Source: Alphaproteobacteria bacterium
Lineage (GTDB): Bacteria; Pseudomonadota; Alphaproteobacteria; Rhodobacterales; Rhodobacteraceae
DNA: 64,000 nt
Reading direction: 5' to 3'
NCBI GenBank assembly: GCA_030431825.1
Contig: JAUIIJ010000001.1
Span: 1-64,000, forward strand
The translations under genes and the position numbers were made by a program. The notes beneath the pieces were generated by a model. That model made no database searches and was not told the origin of the DNA. It saw only the letters and a list, made by a program, of their open reading frames with translations. How positions within the stretch are numbered: the first letter of the stretch is position 1; each line of letters begins with the position of its first letter. This document shows positions 34,740-44,883 of this stretch, piece after piece.

Positions 34740-35667
34740 CGGCCTGCTCCCGCGAAGTGACGCGCACATACCAGATCAGCGAAACCATCACCGCCGCCAT
34801 CAGCATCAGCGACAGTGCAGCGCCCAGCGGCCAGTTGCGGCCGGCGCCGAATTGCAGTTCGATCAGGTTTCCGAACATCAGGTTCTTGCCGCCGCCCAGC
34901 ACGCGCGGCGTGACATAGGCACCCAGCGACGGGATGAACACGAGGATCGATCCGGCGATGATCCCTGGCTTGATAAGCGGCAGGATGACACGGCGAAACG
35001 CGGTCCAGCGCCCGGCATAGAGATCATGCGCCGCTTCGACCAGCCGGAAGTCCAGCTTGTCCACCGCCGCATAGACCGGCAGCACCATCAACGGCAGGTA
35101 GACATAGGTCATGCCGAAGGCGATGGCGAAATTGGTGAACATGAGCTGGATCGGCGTGTCGATGACTCCGATGGAAATGAGGATGTTGTTGAACACGCCT
35201 TCGGCGCGCAGCAATTCCTGGATCGCGATGGTGCGCACCAGCAGGTTGGTCCAGAACGGCACCGTGATCAGGAACAGCCAGAATTCGCGTCGGCCAGGCG
35301 GTTGCGTGGCGATGAACCACGCGGTCGGAACCCCGAATATCAGGGTCGTCACCGTTGTGATCAGCGACAGCGACAGGCTGCGCCAGAAGATCGAAAGATG
35401 CGCGTCGGCCCACATCAGCGTGTCGTCGAAAATGTCGCGCTGAAGAAAGATGCCGACCCAGCCGTCGGTCGAGAACTCCCACTTGACGTTGCCATAGTCG
35501 CCCGGCGCGAGAAAGGAATAGACCACCATCACCAGTAGCGGCCCGGTTGCCGCGCAGACGATGATGATGAGTGCGGGCAGCGACAACAGCCAGCGGCGGC
35601 GGTTGTCCTGGCGCGCGGCTTCGGCTTCGAGGTCGCCGGGGGCAAAGGGCGGGCTGGTGTCGGTCAC
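34732..35667 (-). CDS. Polyamine-type ABC transporter permease (PotB-like)
   Basis: The 311-residue permease has an N-terminal helix (WLLSLPALIIIVCAATGPLL), six helices in all and the EAA loop LDFRLVEAAHDLYAGRWTAFRRVILPLIKPG. It pairs with the PotC-like subunit to form the channel. The start is a GTG at 35667, four bases after the ATPase gene's stop. A 40-residue polar N-terminus precedes the first helix, which is common in this family. Confidence 0.9.
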   Translation of the reverse strand: MTDTSPPFAPGDLEAEAARQDNRRRWLLSLPALIIIVCAATGPLLVMVVYSFLAPGDYGNVKWEFSTDGWVGIFLQRDIFDDTLMWADAHLSIFWRSLSLSLITTVTTLIFGVPTAWFIATQPPGRREFWLFLITVPFWTNLLVRTIAIQELLRAEGVFNNILISIGVIDTPIQLMFTNFAIAFGMTYVYLPLMVLPVYAAVDKLDFRLVEAAHDLYAGRWTAFRRVILPLIKPGIIAGSILVFIPSLGAYVTPRVLGGGKNLMFGNLIELQFGAGRNWPLGAALSLMLMAAVMVSLIWYVRVTSREQADD

Positions 35668-35671
35668 GGCC

Positions 35672-36775
35672 TCAATCCTTCAGAACGGTGATCGCACCGG
35701 GCGCAAAGCTCATTGCAACGGTGCCGCCAAGACCGGGCAGGGCGTCATCGCTTCCGGGTGCATTCGCCATGCGCACCTTGACCAGTTCGCCGGTCCCGAG
35801 GCGCAGGTGAACCGCCGTTGCGTCGCCCGAATAGACGATGTTCTCGATCACCGCGGCTATTTCTTTGCCGGTGGGTTCGCCTGCGCGCAGACTGGCGTGC
35901 TCGGGGCGGATCAGAACGCTGACGGCGCCATCGGCGACGCCATCGGGAACCGTCACCTCAAACCGTCCGCCGGCGCGCAGGGTCACGGTGTTGCCCGTCA
36001 GCTCGGCGTCGAGAAAATTCGACTCACCGATGAAATTCGCCACGAAGCGCTCGGCGGGGCGCTCATAGATATCCCGGGGCGACCCGATCTGGAGAATCCT
36101 GCCCGCGCTCATCACCGCGATGCGGTCGGACATGGTCAGCGCCTCTTCCTGATCGTGGGTGACGAAGATGAAGGTGATCCCTGTCTCGTGCTGCAATCGC
36201 TTGAGTTCGATCTGCATTTCCTTGCGCAGCTTGAGATCGAGCGCGGATAGCGGTTCGTCCAGAAGCAGCACTTCGGGATGCGGGGCGAGGGCGCGGGCGA
36301 GCGCGACGCGCTGTTGCTGCCCGCCCGAAATCTCCGAGGTGCGCCGGTTCCTGAGCGGTTCCATCTGCACCAGCCTGAGCATCCGGTCCACGGTTTCGGC
36401 AATCTCGGATTTGGGCTTGCCCAGCATTTCGAGCCCGAACGCGATGTTGCCCGCGACGCTCATATGCGGAAACAGCGCATAGTTCTGGAACACCGTGTTG
36501 ATCGGTCGCTGGTTCGGAGGCAGGCGCGAGATGTTCCGCCCGCCCAATTGCAGCGTTCCCATCGTCGGCGGCTCGAACCCGGCAATCAACCGCAGCAGCG
36601 TGGTCTTGCCGCAACCGGACGGACCCAGCAGCGTGAAGAATTCATTTCGGCGAATCGACACGGAGACGTCGTCAAGCGCGCGCACCTCCTGCTCTCCGGC
36701 AAAAATCTTCGAGACGCGGTTGACCTCAACCGCAGAGATATCAGACGCACTGTCCGGATGTGTCAGTTGATCCAT
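35672..36775 (-). CDS. Polyamine-type ABC transporter ATP-binding protein (PotA-like)
   Basis: The 367-residue ATPase has Walker [13 protein letters not shown], the Q-loop, the signature [15 protein letters not shown], Walker [13 protein letters not shown] and the switch His in [12 protein letters not shown]-terminal TOBE domain (about residues 280-367), typical of PotA/CysA-type importers, follows. It is the first gene of the operon potA-potB-potC-potF-like and powers uptake. It is divergent from edd across 319 bp. Confidence 0.92.
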   Translation of the reverse strand: MDQLTHPDSASDISAVEVNRVSKIFAGEQEVRALDDVSVSIRRNEFFTLLGPSGCGKTTLLRLIAGFEPPTMGTLQLGGRNISRLPPNQRPINTVFQNYALFPHMSVAGNIAFGLEMLGKPKSEIAETVDRMLRLVQMEPLRNRRTSEISGGQQQRVALARALAPHPEVLLLDEPLSALDLKLRKEMQIELKRLQHETGITFIFVTHDQEEALTMSDRIAVMSAGRILQIGSPRDIYERPAERFVANFIGESNFLDAELTGNTVTLRAGGRFEVTVPDGVADGAVSVLIRPEHASLRAGEPTGKEIAAVIENIVYSGDATAVHLRLGTGELVKVRMANAPGSDDALPGLGGTVAMSFAPGAITVLKD

Positions 36776-37094
36776 GTTCCCCGTTGGTCTTGTGCGGACC
36801 CGGAGACCTGCTCCGGCCCTGTTTTCTTTCAGCCTATATCAAAGTTTGACCGATGCAACAGATCCCGCTTGCGACCGGAAGAGGCGAGGGCGGACCTGCC
36901 CGGAAACTGGACCATGACCGATATCCGGGAGTTTGGACTTGCCGGGACTGCCCGAAGATGTTAGCGCTACCATAGACCTTTGCTTCACCAGTTGCGCGAC
37001 AGGTTCCGGTGGATTCGAGCGGTGCTTTTCAAGCGCCGCCGATCGCACGTGCGGGGATCGAAACGCGACCAGACCTGAAAGAGAAAGCGCTCAC
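36776..37094. other. 319-bp divergent intergenic region between the polyamine transporter and edd
   Basis: The region carries the 16-bp LacI-type palindrome at 36958-36973 and presumably the promoters of both divergent operons. No convincing -35/-10 pair or small gene was found. An open frame joins edd upstream of its ATG, but it lacks a ribosome binding site and conserved character. Confidence 0.5.
36958..36973. promoter_or_regulatory. LacI-family operator-like palindrome upstream of edd
   Basis: ATGTTAGCGCTACCAT is a near-perfect palindrome around the central AGCGCT, with one mismatched pair (positions 4 and 13). It is close to the consensus bound by LacI-family sugar regulators in Rhizobiales and Rhodobacteraceae. 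It lies 122 bp before the edd ATG, so a sugar-responsive LacI repressor or activator, not encoded here, probably controls the edd-eda operon. Confidence 0.6.
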
Positions 37095-38903
<1,809 letters not shown>

Positions 38904-38906
38904 GCC

Positions 38907-39554
38907 ATGACTCTCTCACCCCGGGACGCAAGCCTGCGTACCCGCGAAATCTGTGCCCGCGCGCCCATCGTTCCTGTGATCGTCGTTCACGATGTCGCCC
39001 ATGCCCGCCCGCTTGCCGAGGCGCTGGTGGCGGGTGGTCTTCCCGCGCTTGAGGTCACGCTGCGCACGCCCGTCGCGCTCGAGGCGATCCGGATCATGTC
39101 CGAGGTTCCAGGAGGCATTGTCGGTGCGGGAACACTCGTTACGCCGCAGGACGTGCGCGCCGCCCGCGAGGCAGGGGCACGGTTCGGCGTCTCTCCGGGC
39201 TCGACGCCGACCCTGCTGGATGCCTGCGAGGCCGAGGAACTTCCGACGCTGCCCGGTGCCGCAACCGCGACCGAGGCGATGATGCTGCTCGAGCGCGGGT
39301 ACGACATGCTCAAGTTCTTTCCCGCCGAAGCCTCGGGCGGTGCGCCTGCACTCAAGGGCATAGGCGCGCCATTGCCGCAGATCACCTTCTGTCCGACCGG
39401 CGGTGTCAGCACCGGCAATGCCGCAAGCTATCTGGCGTTGCCCAACGTGCTCTGCGCGGGCGGCAGCTGGGTTGCGCCCAGCGATCTGATGAAGGCCGGT
39501 GACTGGGCCGGTATCGAAGCGCTTGCACGCGAGGCAAGCCAGCTTTTGGCCTGA
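38907..39554 (+). CDS. eda: KDPG/KHG aldolase
   Basis: Eda cleaves KDPG to pyruvate and glyceraldehyde 3-phosphate, completing the Entner-Doudoroff pathway. The 215-residue TIM barrel has the catalytic Glu in LPALEVTLRTP, the GAGTLVTPQDV loop and the Schiff-base Lys136 in YDMLKFFPAEASGG. The phosphate-binding CPTGGVSTGNAASYLALPNV follows. It directly follows edd as a two-gene operon. Confidence 0.95.
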   Translation: MTLSPRDASLRTREICARAPIVPVIVVHDVAHARPLAEALVAGGLPALEVTLRTPVALEAIRIMSEVPGGIVGAGTLVTPQDVRAAREAGARFGVSPGSTPTLLDACEAEELPTLPGAATATEAMMLLERGYDMLKFFPAEASGGAPALKGIGAPLPQITFCPTGGVSTGNAASYLALPNVLCAGGSWVAPSDLMKAGDWAGIEALAREASQLLA

Positions 39555-39578
39555 ACCGGTCCGGGGCCGGACCTTCAG
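39551..39578. terminator. Hairpin between convergent eda and tetR genes
   Basis: GGTCCGG (39558-39564) pairs with CCGGACC (39567-39573), and the outer CTGAA and TTCAG extend the stem past a two-base bulge. It starts within the eda stop region and overlaps the end of the convergent TetR gene. There is no long T-run, so a bidirectional terminator role is inferred from position and stem strength. Confidence 0.45.
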
Positions 39579-40231
39579 CAAGGTTGCAGGATCGCCCGGA
39601 TGCCGGCGGCGCAAAAGCGCACCAGTTCATCCTTATGGTCAGGTCCGTTCGTACCGCCTGCGCCCAGCGTCTCGATGCGCCACGCCGAAGTGAGCAGCGC
39701 CAGCATCGCGGACACGGAATAGACAAATCCCGATGCAATCGCCGGGCGCGGTGCGTCGGGAAACAGCATGGCGAACTCGTCGATGAACCGGTTGGCCGTG
39801 GGGTCGAAACACTCCGCAGCGAGATCGCGCCATCGTGGATCCGCCGACACGATCGCCACGAGCCGCGCATAGGCCAGCCATTGTACGTCACCACTTGCCG
39901 CGCGGTCCAGATATGGCCCGACAAAGCACCCGATCAGGTCTTCGACCGTCATCGGCCCGGCGGATTTGCGGGCGCTCAGCCGGTCGATACGCTCGGTTGA
40001 CAGATCATCCGCGCGCCGTTTGACCGTCTGGCAGAACAGCTCTGCCTTGCCGCCCCCGTGGTGATGAACCAGCCCCACCTGGGTTCTTGCCAGAGCCGCA
40101 ATGTCGCGCAGGGTTGCGGCATCGAATCCCTTGTCCGCAAACACTGTTTCCGCCGCATCAAAGATACGTGCGCGGGTTCGAATGGCCCGTTCGGACGGGG
40201 CGCGTTGACGTCGGGTTTCTGAAATCGCCAT
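39575..40231 (-). CDS. TetR family transcriptional regulator
   Basis: The 218-residue protein has the TetR DNA-binding domain at residues 15-65: RTRARIFDAAETVFADKGFDAATLRDIAALARTQVGLVHHHGGGK, split around the helix-turn-helix. A ligand-binding helical domain follows. The usual FYYHF of helix 3-4 is replaced by a less common VHHHGG. It is divergent from the FMO operon, and a clean inverted repeat lies in the 65-bp gap. It is therefore the likely local repressor of that operon and of itself. Confidence 0.9.
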   Translation of the reverse strand: MAISETRRQRAPSERAIRTRARIFDAAETVFADKGFDAATLRDIAALARTQVGLVHHHGGGKAELFCQTVKRRADDLSTERIDRLSARKSAGPMTVEDLIGCFVGPYLDRAASGDVQWLAYARLVAIVSADPRWRDLAAECFDPTANRFIDEFAMLFPDAPRPAIASGFVYSVSAMLALLTSAWRIETLGAGGTNGPDHKDELVRFCAAGIRAILQPC

Positions 40232-40250
40232 AAAATCAGCTTGCCTTAGA

Positions 40251-40266
40251 TTGAACGGTTGTTCAA
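40251..40266. promoter_or_regulatory. TetR operator candidate TTGAAC-N4-GTTCAA
   Basis: TTGAACGGTTGTTCAA is a perfect 6-bp inverted repeat with a 4-bp spacer. It is 19 bp upstream of the TetR start and 30 bp upstream of the FMO start, with weaker symmetry continuing outward (CTTAGA / GTTAG). Its position between the divergent genes is what a TetR autoregulatory operator should show. Binding is inferred. Confidence 0.7.
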
Positions 40267-40296
40267 GTTAGTGGGATGACGTCGGCGAGGGAACGG

Positions 40297-41613
40297 ATGA
40301 AAGATACGCGCGAACAGTTTGCCCTGATTGGCGCAGGGCCAATGGGGCTGGCCGCGGCCAAGACCCTGCAAGAGCAGGGCATCGCCTTTCAGGGCTTCGA
40401 GCTGCATTCGGATGTGGGCGGGCTCTGGGACATAGATAACCCGAAATCCACCATGTACGAGAGCGCGCACCTGATCTCGTCGAGGCGGATGACCGAGTTC
40501 ACCGACTTTCCGATGCGCGACGAGGTGGCGGAATACCCGTCCCATCGCGAGATGAAGCGGTATTTCGGCGACTTCGCCGATCACTTCGACCTGCGGCGAC
40601 ACTTCAGGTTCGGGACCGAAGTGCTGCGCACCGAACCTCTGGGCGAAACCGGAGAGGGGTGGCGCGTGGTCTGGCGCGATGACACCGGCGAACACGAGGC
40701 GATCTATGCCGGCGTACTGATTGCCAACGGCACGCTCTCCGAGCCGAACCGGCCGTGTTTTGCGGGCACGTTCGACGGGGAACTGATCCATGCCGCCGAG
40801 TACCGGAGTGCTGCGCAGTTCGATGGCAAACGGGTGCTGGTGGTCGGGGCCGGCAATTCCGGTTGTGACATCGCAGTGGATGCGATCCATCACGGGATCA
40901 GTTGCGACCTGTCGATGCGCAGGGGCTATCATTTTGTGCCGAAATACGTCTTTGGCAAGCCTGCGGACACGGTGGGTGGCGGCATCAGGCTGCCAAGATG
41001 GCTCAAGCGCAAGCTCGATGCGCTGATCCTTGGCTGGTTCGTCGGCAATCCGCAGAAATACGGTTTCCCGAAGCCGGACCACAAGCTGTATGAAAGCCAT
41101 CCGATCGTAAACTCCCTGGTGCTGTACCATGCGGGCCACGGCGACCTGCGCGTTCGTCCGGATATCGACAGGCTCGACGGGCATACGGTGCACTTCCGCG
41201 ACGGCAGCCGGGCCGACTATGACATGATCCTCGCGGCGACCGGTTACCGGCTGCATTACCCCTTCATCGATGACGCGCTGCTGAACTGGCAGGGCGATGC
41301 GCCGCACCTGTTTCTCAACGCCATGCACCCGACGCGGGACGATCTGTTCGTGCTGGGCATGATCGAGGCGACAGGTCTTGGCTGGCAGGGGCGGCATGAA
41401 CAGGCCGAGTTGGTTGCCCGTTATATTGCCGGCCTGCGTCTCGCGCGGAACGAAGCCCGGCTGCTGCAGGCGGAAAAGGCCGATACCTATACCCGTGTGA
41501 CCGGTGGCATGTCTTATCTGAACGTGGCGCGGATGGCCTATTACGTTGACAAGACGACCTATCGGGCTGCGATCAACGCCTGGATCAAGGCGCTGGGCGG
41601 GCAGGGAGCATGA
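40297..41613 (+). CDS. Flavin-containing monooxygenase-like NAD(P)/FAD protein
   Basis: The 438-residue protein has an N-terminal FAD-binding Rossmann motif (FALIGAGPMGLAAA). It has a match to the FMO signature F-x-G-x3-H-x3-Y/F in FAGTFDGELIHAAEY, the NADPH-binding motif VVGAGNSGCDIA and the late ATGYRLHYPF motif. Group B FMOs insert oxygen at soft nucleophiles or carry out Baeyer-Villiger oxidation of ketones. The substrate is unknown. The ATG at 40297, preceded by GAGGGAA, is preferred over 40276. It is the first of four overlapping genes behind the TetR operator, which suggests catabolism of an imported organic acid or terpenoid-like compound. Confidence 0.85.
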   Translation: MKDTREQFALIGAGPMGLAAAKTLQEQGIAFQGFELHSDVGGLWDIDNPKSTMYESAHLISSRRMTEFTDFPMRDEVAEYPSHREMKRYFGDFADHFDLRRHFRFGTEVLRTEPLGETGEGWRVVWRDDTGEHEAIYAGVLIANGTLSEPNRPCFAGTFDGELIHAAEYRSAAQFDGKRVLVVGAGNSGCDIAVDAIHHGISCDLSMRRGYHFVPKYVFGKPADTVGGGIRLPRWLKRKLDALILGWFVGNPQKYGFPKPDHKLYESHPIVNSLVLYHAGHGDLRVRPDIDRLDGHTVHFRDGSRADYDMILAATGYRLHYPFIDDALLNWQGDAPHLFLNAMHPTRDDLFVLGMIEATGLGWQGRHEQAELVARYIAGLRLARNEARLLQAEKADTYTRVTGGMSYLNVARMAYYVDKTTYRAAINAWIKALGGQGA

Positions 41614-42524
41614 CAGGTATCGACGGCATCGTCCTGAATTTCAGCCCCGGATCCCTGACGGTGCTGAACGCGGTGCTGGCAATCGTGATGTTCTCGGTCG
41701 CGATAGACCTTCGTCCGTCCGATTTTCATCGACTCATGCAGGCGCCCAAGCCGTTGATAACCGGGCTGATTTCGCAATTCGCCGTCCTGCCGGCACTGAC
41801 ATATTGCCTGGTGCTGCTGACGCGACCGCGCCCCTCGATCGCGCTTGGTCTGATCCTCATTGCGGCGTGTCCGGGGGGAAATATCTCGAATTTCATCACG
41901 CACAGGGCCGGTGGCAACGCGGCGCTGTCCGTGTCTCTGACCGCCTTTGCCACCGTTGCGACCGTTTTCGTCACGCCCTTCAACATCGCGTTCTGGGGCA
42001 GCCTCTATGCGCCGACCCGCGAGATATTGCAGCGCACCGAGCTCGATCCGCTCAGCGTGGCGATCACCGTCGGACTGATGCTGGTGCTGCCGCTGGTGCT
42101 TGGTGTTACGCTGAACACCCGGCGTCCCGATATCGCGGCCCGGATCCGGCCGATGCTGCAATGGATCTCGTTCGGCATTTTCATCGCGTTCGTGCTGCTG
42201 GCGCTTGCGGCGAACTGGCCGTTTTTCCTGCAATATGCCGGGGCGGTCGCGTTTCTCGTCATCCTGCACAACACGATTGCACTGGCGGCGGGCTATGGTT
42301 GCGCGACACTCGCGGGGGTTTCCTCCTTTGACCGGAGGGCCATCACGATCGAGACGGGCATCCAGAATTCCGGGCTCGGGCTGGTGTTGATCTTCGGATT
42401 TTTCGGCGGGCTTGGCGGCATGGCCGTGGTGGCGGCATTCTGGGGTATATGGCATGCAGTTTCAGGACTGGCGCTCGCCGCGCTGCTCGGCCGGACGGAG
42501 GCCACCCGATGCCCCGCGTCCTGA
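41610..42524 (+). CDS. Bile acid:sodium symporter (SBF/BASS) family transporter
   Basis: The 304-residue membrane protein has nine or ten helices and the BASS family features: FSVAIDLRPSDFHRLMQAPKPLITGLISQF, ACPGGNISNFITHRAGGNAALSVSLTAFAT with the conserved crossing-helix GGN motif, and IETGIQNSGLGLVLI. Family members co-transport Na+ with bile acids, pyruvate, pantothenate or other organic anions. It overlaps the FMO gene by ATGA and the epimerase gene by 16 bases. It probably imports the FMO substrate. Confidence 0.88.
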   Translation: MTGIDGIVLNFSPGSLTVLNAVLAIVMFSVAIDLRPSDFHRLMQAPKPLITGLISQFAVLPALTYCLVLLTRPRPSIALGLILIAACPGGNISNFITHRAGGNAALSVSLTAFATVATVFVTPFNIAFWGSLYAPTREILQRTELDPLSVAITVGLMLVLPLVLGVTLNTRRPDIAARIRPMLQWISFGIFIAFVLLALAANWPFFLQYAGAVAFLVILHNTIALAAGYGCATLAGVSSFDRRAITIETGIQNSGLGLVLIFGFFGGLGGMAVVAAFWGIWHAVSGLALAALLGRTEATRCPAS

Positions 42525-43450
42525 TCACCGGGGCCTCGGGCATGATCGGGCGGGCGTTGGTGCGGGTTCTGGCCGCGCGGCAAACGCATGAAATCGTCGC
42601 TACCGATCTGGTGCCTGCAAGCGATCTGCCGGCGGGGATTCCGTTTGAACGCCTCGACGTGACGGGCACGGATGCGGCGACCGTTGTCGCGCGGCACAGA
42701 CCGGATGTGATCGTGCACCTTGCCTCGATCGTGACGCCCGCCAGGGGAATGCCCCGTGACACCGCCTATGCGGTCGACGTCACGGGCAGCCGCAACGTGT
42801 TGCAGGCGGCGCTCGAAAACGGGGTGCGGCGGCTGGTGGTGACCTCGTCGGGTGCCGCATACGGCTATCACGCGGACAACCCCGTGCCTCTGTGCGAGAG
42901 TGATCCACTGCGCGGCAACAGCGCCTTTCCCTATGCCTATCACAAGCGGCTGGTCGAGCAGATGCTTGCACAGGCCCGCACCGAGGCACCGGAACTCGAG
43001 CAGGTGGTGCTGCGTGTCGGAACGGTGCTTGGCGCGGACACCGACAACCAGATTACCGCTCTGTTTCGCAAACCCCGCCTGCTCGCCATCAGGGGCAGCG
43101 ACAGCCCCTTCGTCTTTATCTGGACCGAGGATCTGGCGCATATCCTCGAGCGTGCGGCGACCGGTGGTCCTGCGGGTATCTTCAATGTGGCCGGGGACGG
43201 GGTGATGGGAATATCCGATCTGGCAAAGGTGCTCGGCAAGCCTGTGCTCTGCCTGCCGGCGGCGGTGCTGCGCGCCGTACTGGCCATCGCTCACCCGCTG
43301 GGGTTGAGCGGTTATGGCCCCGAGCAGGTGCGCTTTCTGCAATATCGCCCGGTTCTGGCCAACGCCGCGCTGAAGGCCGATTTCGGATATATCCCGCAAA
43401 AGAGCAGTCGCGAGGTCTTCGAACTCTGGAGACAGGCGGCCGGGCTATGA
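42509..43450 (+). CDS. NAD-dependent epimerase/dehydratase (extended SDR)
   Basis: The 313-residue protein has the extended-SDR Rossmann motif TGASGMIGRAL at the N-terminus, the HLASIVTPARG strand and TSSGAAYGYHADNPVPLCESD. The catalytic YxxxK is in YAYHKRLVEQML. The substrate domain resembles UDP-sugar epimerases and 3-beta-hydroxysteroid dehydrogenase-like proteins more than classical SDRs. The ATG at 42509 lies inside the end of the transporter gene. The substrate is unknown and may be shared with the FMO and second SDR. Confidence 0.85.
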   Translation: MPRVLITGASGMIGRALVRVLAARQTHEIVATDLVPASDLPAGIPFERLDVTGTDAATVVARHRPDVIVHLASIVTPARGMPRDTAYAVDVTGSRNVLQAALENGVRRLVVTSSGAAYGYHADNPVPLCESDPLRGNSAFPYAYHKRLVEQMLAQARTEAPELEQVVLRVGTVLGADTDNQITALFRKPRLLAIRGSDSPFVFIWTEDLAHILERAATGGPAGIFNVAGDGVMGISDLAKVLGKPVLCLPAAVLRAVLAIAHPLGLSGYGPEQVRFLQYRPVLANAALKADFGYIPQKSSREVFELWRQAAGL

Positions 43451-44205
43451 AGACAGCCGTTATTTCCGGCGGCGCGGGCGGTCTGGGCCGGGCGCTGGCA
43501 GACCGGTTGCAGGCGCGCGGATACCGGACCTTCCTGCTCGATCTCGACGTGGGGGATCTCGTCGAGACCGGGCGCCAGGTGCCGATTGCCTGCGACCTGA
43601 CCGATCCCGGTCAGCTTGCCGCCGCCGCTGACCGGATATGGCGGCGGCATCCGTGTATCGACCTGGTGATCTACTGCGCCGGTATTACCCAGATCGGCGC
43701 CTTTGCCGACCTGCAGGACGCGACGCATCGCAAGGTGTTCGAGGTCAACTACTTTTCCGCGACGGCTCTTGCCGGGGCGTTGCTTCAGGCGGTGCGCGCA
43801 GCCGGGGGAACCCATCTGGCGATCTCGTCAGTTGCCGGTTTTGCGCCGCTCTATCATCGCACGGCCTACGCCGCGTCCAAGCACGCGCTTGAAGGGTTCT
43901 TCAAGTCGCTGCGCTCGGAAGAGGCGCTGCACGGGGTGCGGTGCCAGATCGCCGCGCCCTCCTTTGTCGCGACGAATGTCGGCAATCCACAGCTTCGCGC
44001 CGACGGCACATTGCGGCCCGGCGCGGCGGCAGATGGGCTCGATCTCATGAGCGCCGATCAGGCGGCGGATGTCATCCTGCGCGGGCTGGACAGGGGCGCG
44101 CCGTTTATCCCGGTGGGACGCATCGCGCGGCTCTCGTGGTGGCTCAACGGCCTGTCGCCACGTCTCTTCCAGCGTCTGATGGAGCGCAATATTCGCGACC
44201 TCTGA
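43447..44205 (+). CDS. Classical short-chain dehydrogenase/reductase
   Basis: The 252-residue protein has the NAD(P) motif ISGGAGGLGRALA, NYFSATALAGALLQAV, the catalytic Ser in LAISSVAGFAPLYHRTAYAASKHALEG and YAASK (Tyr/Lys). It oxidises or reduces an alcohol or ketone. A C-terminal hydrophobic stretch (LSWWLNGLSPRLFQRLMER) may contact the membrane. Its ATG overlaps the epimerase stop. It is the fourth gene of the FMO operon and is consistent with stepwise oxidation of an alcohol. Confidence 0.88.
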   Translation: MKTAVISGGAGGLGRALADRLQARGYRTFLLDLDVGDLVETGRQVPIACDLTDPGQLAAAADRIWRRHPCIDLVIYCAGITQIGAFADLQDATHRKVFEVNYFSATALAGALLQAVRAAGGTHLAISSVAGFAPLYHRTAYAASKHALEGFFKSLRSEEALHGVRCQIAAPSFVATNVGNPQLRADGTLRPGAAADGLDLMSADQAADVILRGLDRGAPFIPVGRIARLSWWLNGLSPRLFQRLMERNIRDL

Positions 44206-44286
44206 CCGCTTCCTTGCAAAACCGCTCTTGCCCGTGTCCGCGATTTCCGGCACCACATCGGGTGGACGGAACGGGAGAGCTTTCCG

Positions 44287-44817
44287 ATGACATTGGCCTA
44301 TATCAGAACCATGGCGCGCGGGCAGGCCGACATCCTGCTTTCGGAGTTGGCGGATCGTCTGATCGCTCGCGGGGTGCGTGTCGGCGGTGTCGTGCAATCC
44401 AACACCACCTGTTCGGACAGCGACCTGTGCGACATGGATGTGCGCGTGATGCCGGATGGGCCGGTGTTCCGGATTTCGCAATCGCTTGGTGCGGGCGCGC
44501 GCGGATGCCGGTTGAACCCCGACGCGCTGGAGCAGGCGGTGGGCCACGTGGCACAATCGCTGGACGCGGCGTCGGGGCGGTTGCCGCAGGTTCTGATCGT
44601 CAACAAATTCGGCAAGCACGAAGCGGACGGGCGCGGGTTCCGGCCATTGATCGCCGATGCAATGCTCGCGGGCATACCCGTGCTGACCGCGGTGAACCCG
44701 ACCAATCATTCGCAATTTTGCGACTTTGCCCAGGGGCTGGAACTGTGCCTGCCCGGAACCATGACGGCGCTGCTGGACTGGGCCGCCGAGGTCGTTCCGG
44801 TCAAACAGATCGCATAA
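44287..44817 (+). CDS. DUF2478 domain-containing protein
   Basis: The 176-residue protein matches DUF2478, a P-loop-like fold often encoded near molybdate uptake or molybdenum-cofactor genes. Visible features are AYIRTMARGQADILLSELADRL, GGVVQSNTT with several Cys nearby, VLIVNKFGKHEADGRGFRPLI and GIPVLTAVNPTNHSQFCDFA. No molybdate genes lie next to it in this window. The function is unproven; a nucleotide-binding role is inferred from the family. Confidence 0.75.
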   Translation: MTLAYIRTMARGQADILLSELADRLIARGVRVGGVVQSNTTCSDSDLCDMDVRVMPDGPVFRISQSLGAGARGCRLNPDALEQAVGHVAQSLDAASGRLPQVLIVNKFGKHEADGRGFRPLIADAMLAGIPVLTAVNPTNHSQFCDFAQGLELCLPGTMTALLDWAAEVVPVKQIA

Positions 44818-44883
44818 GTCAGGAGAACTGCACTGCCTGCCGACGCGCGGCGCCGCCGGTCGGTGCAACCCGGTGGTTTCGCG

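Noticed and set aside
36933..37094. A 54-codon N-terminal extension of edd
   Set aside because: The extension crosses the LacI-type operator, has no ribosome binding site and is absent from the Edd family N-terminus. The ATG at 37095 has a GAGAAAG site.
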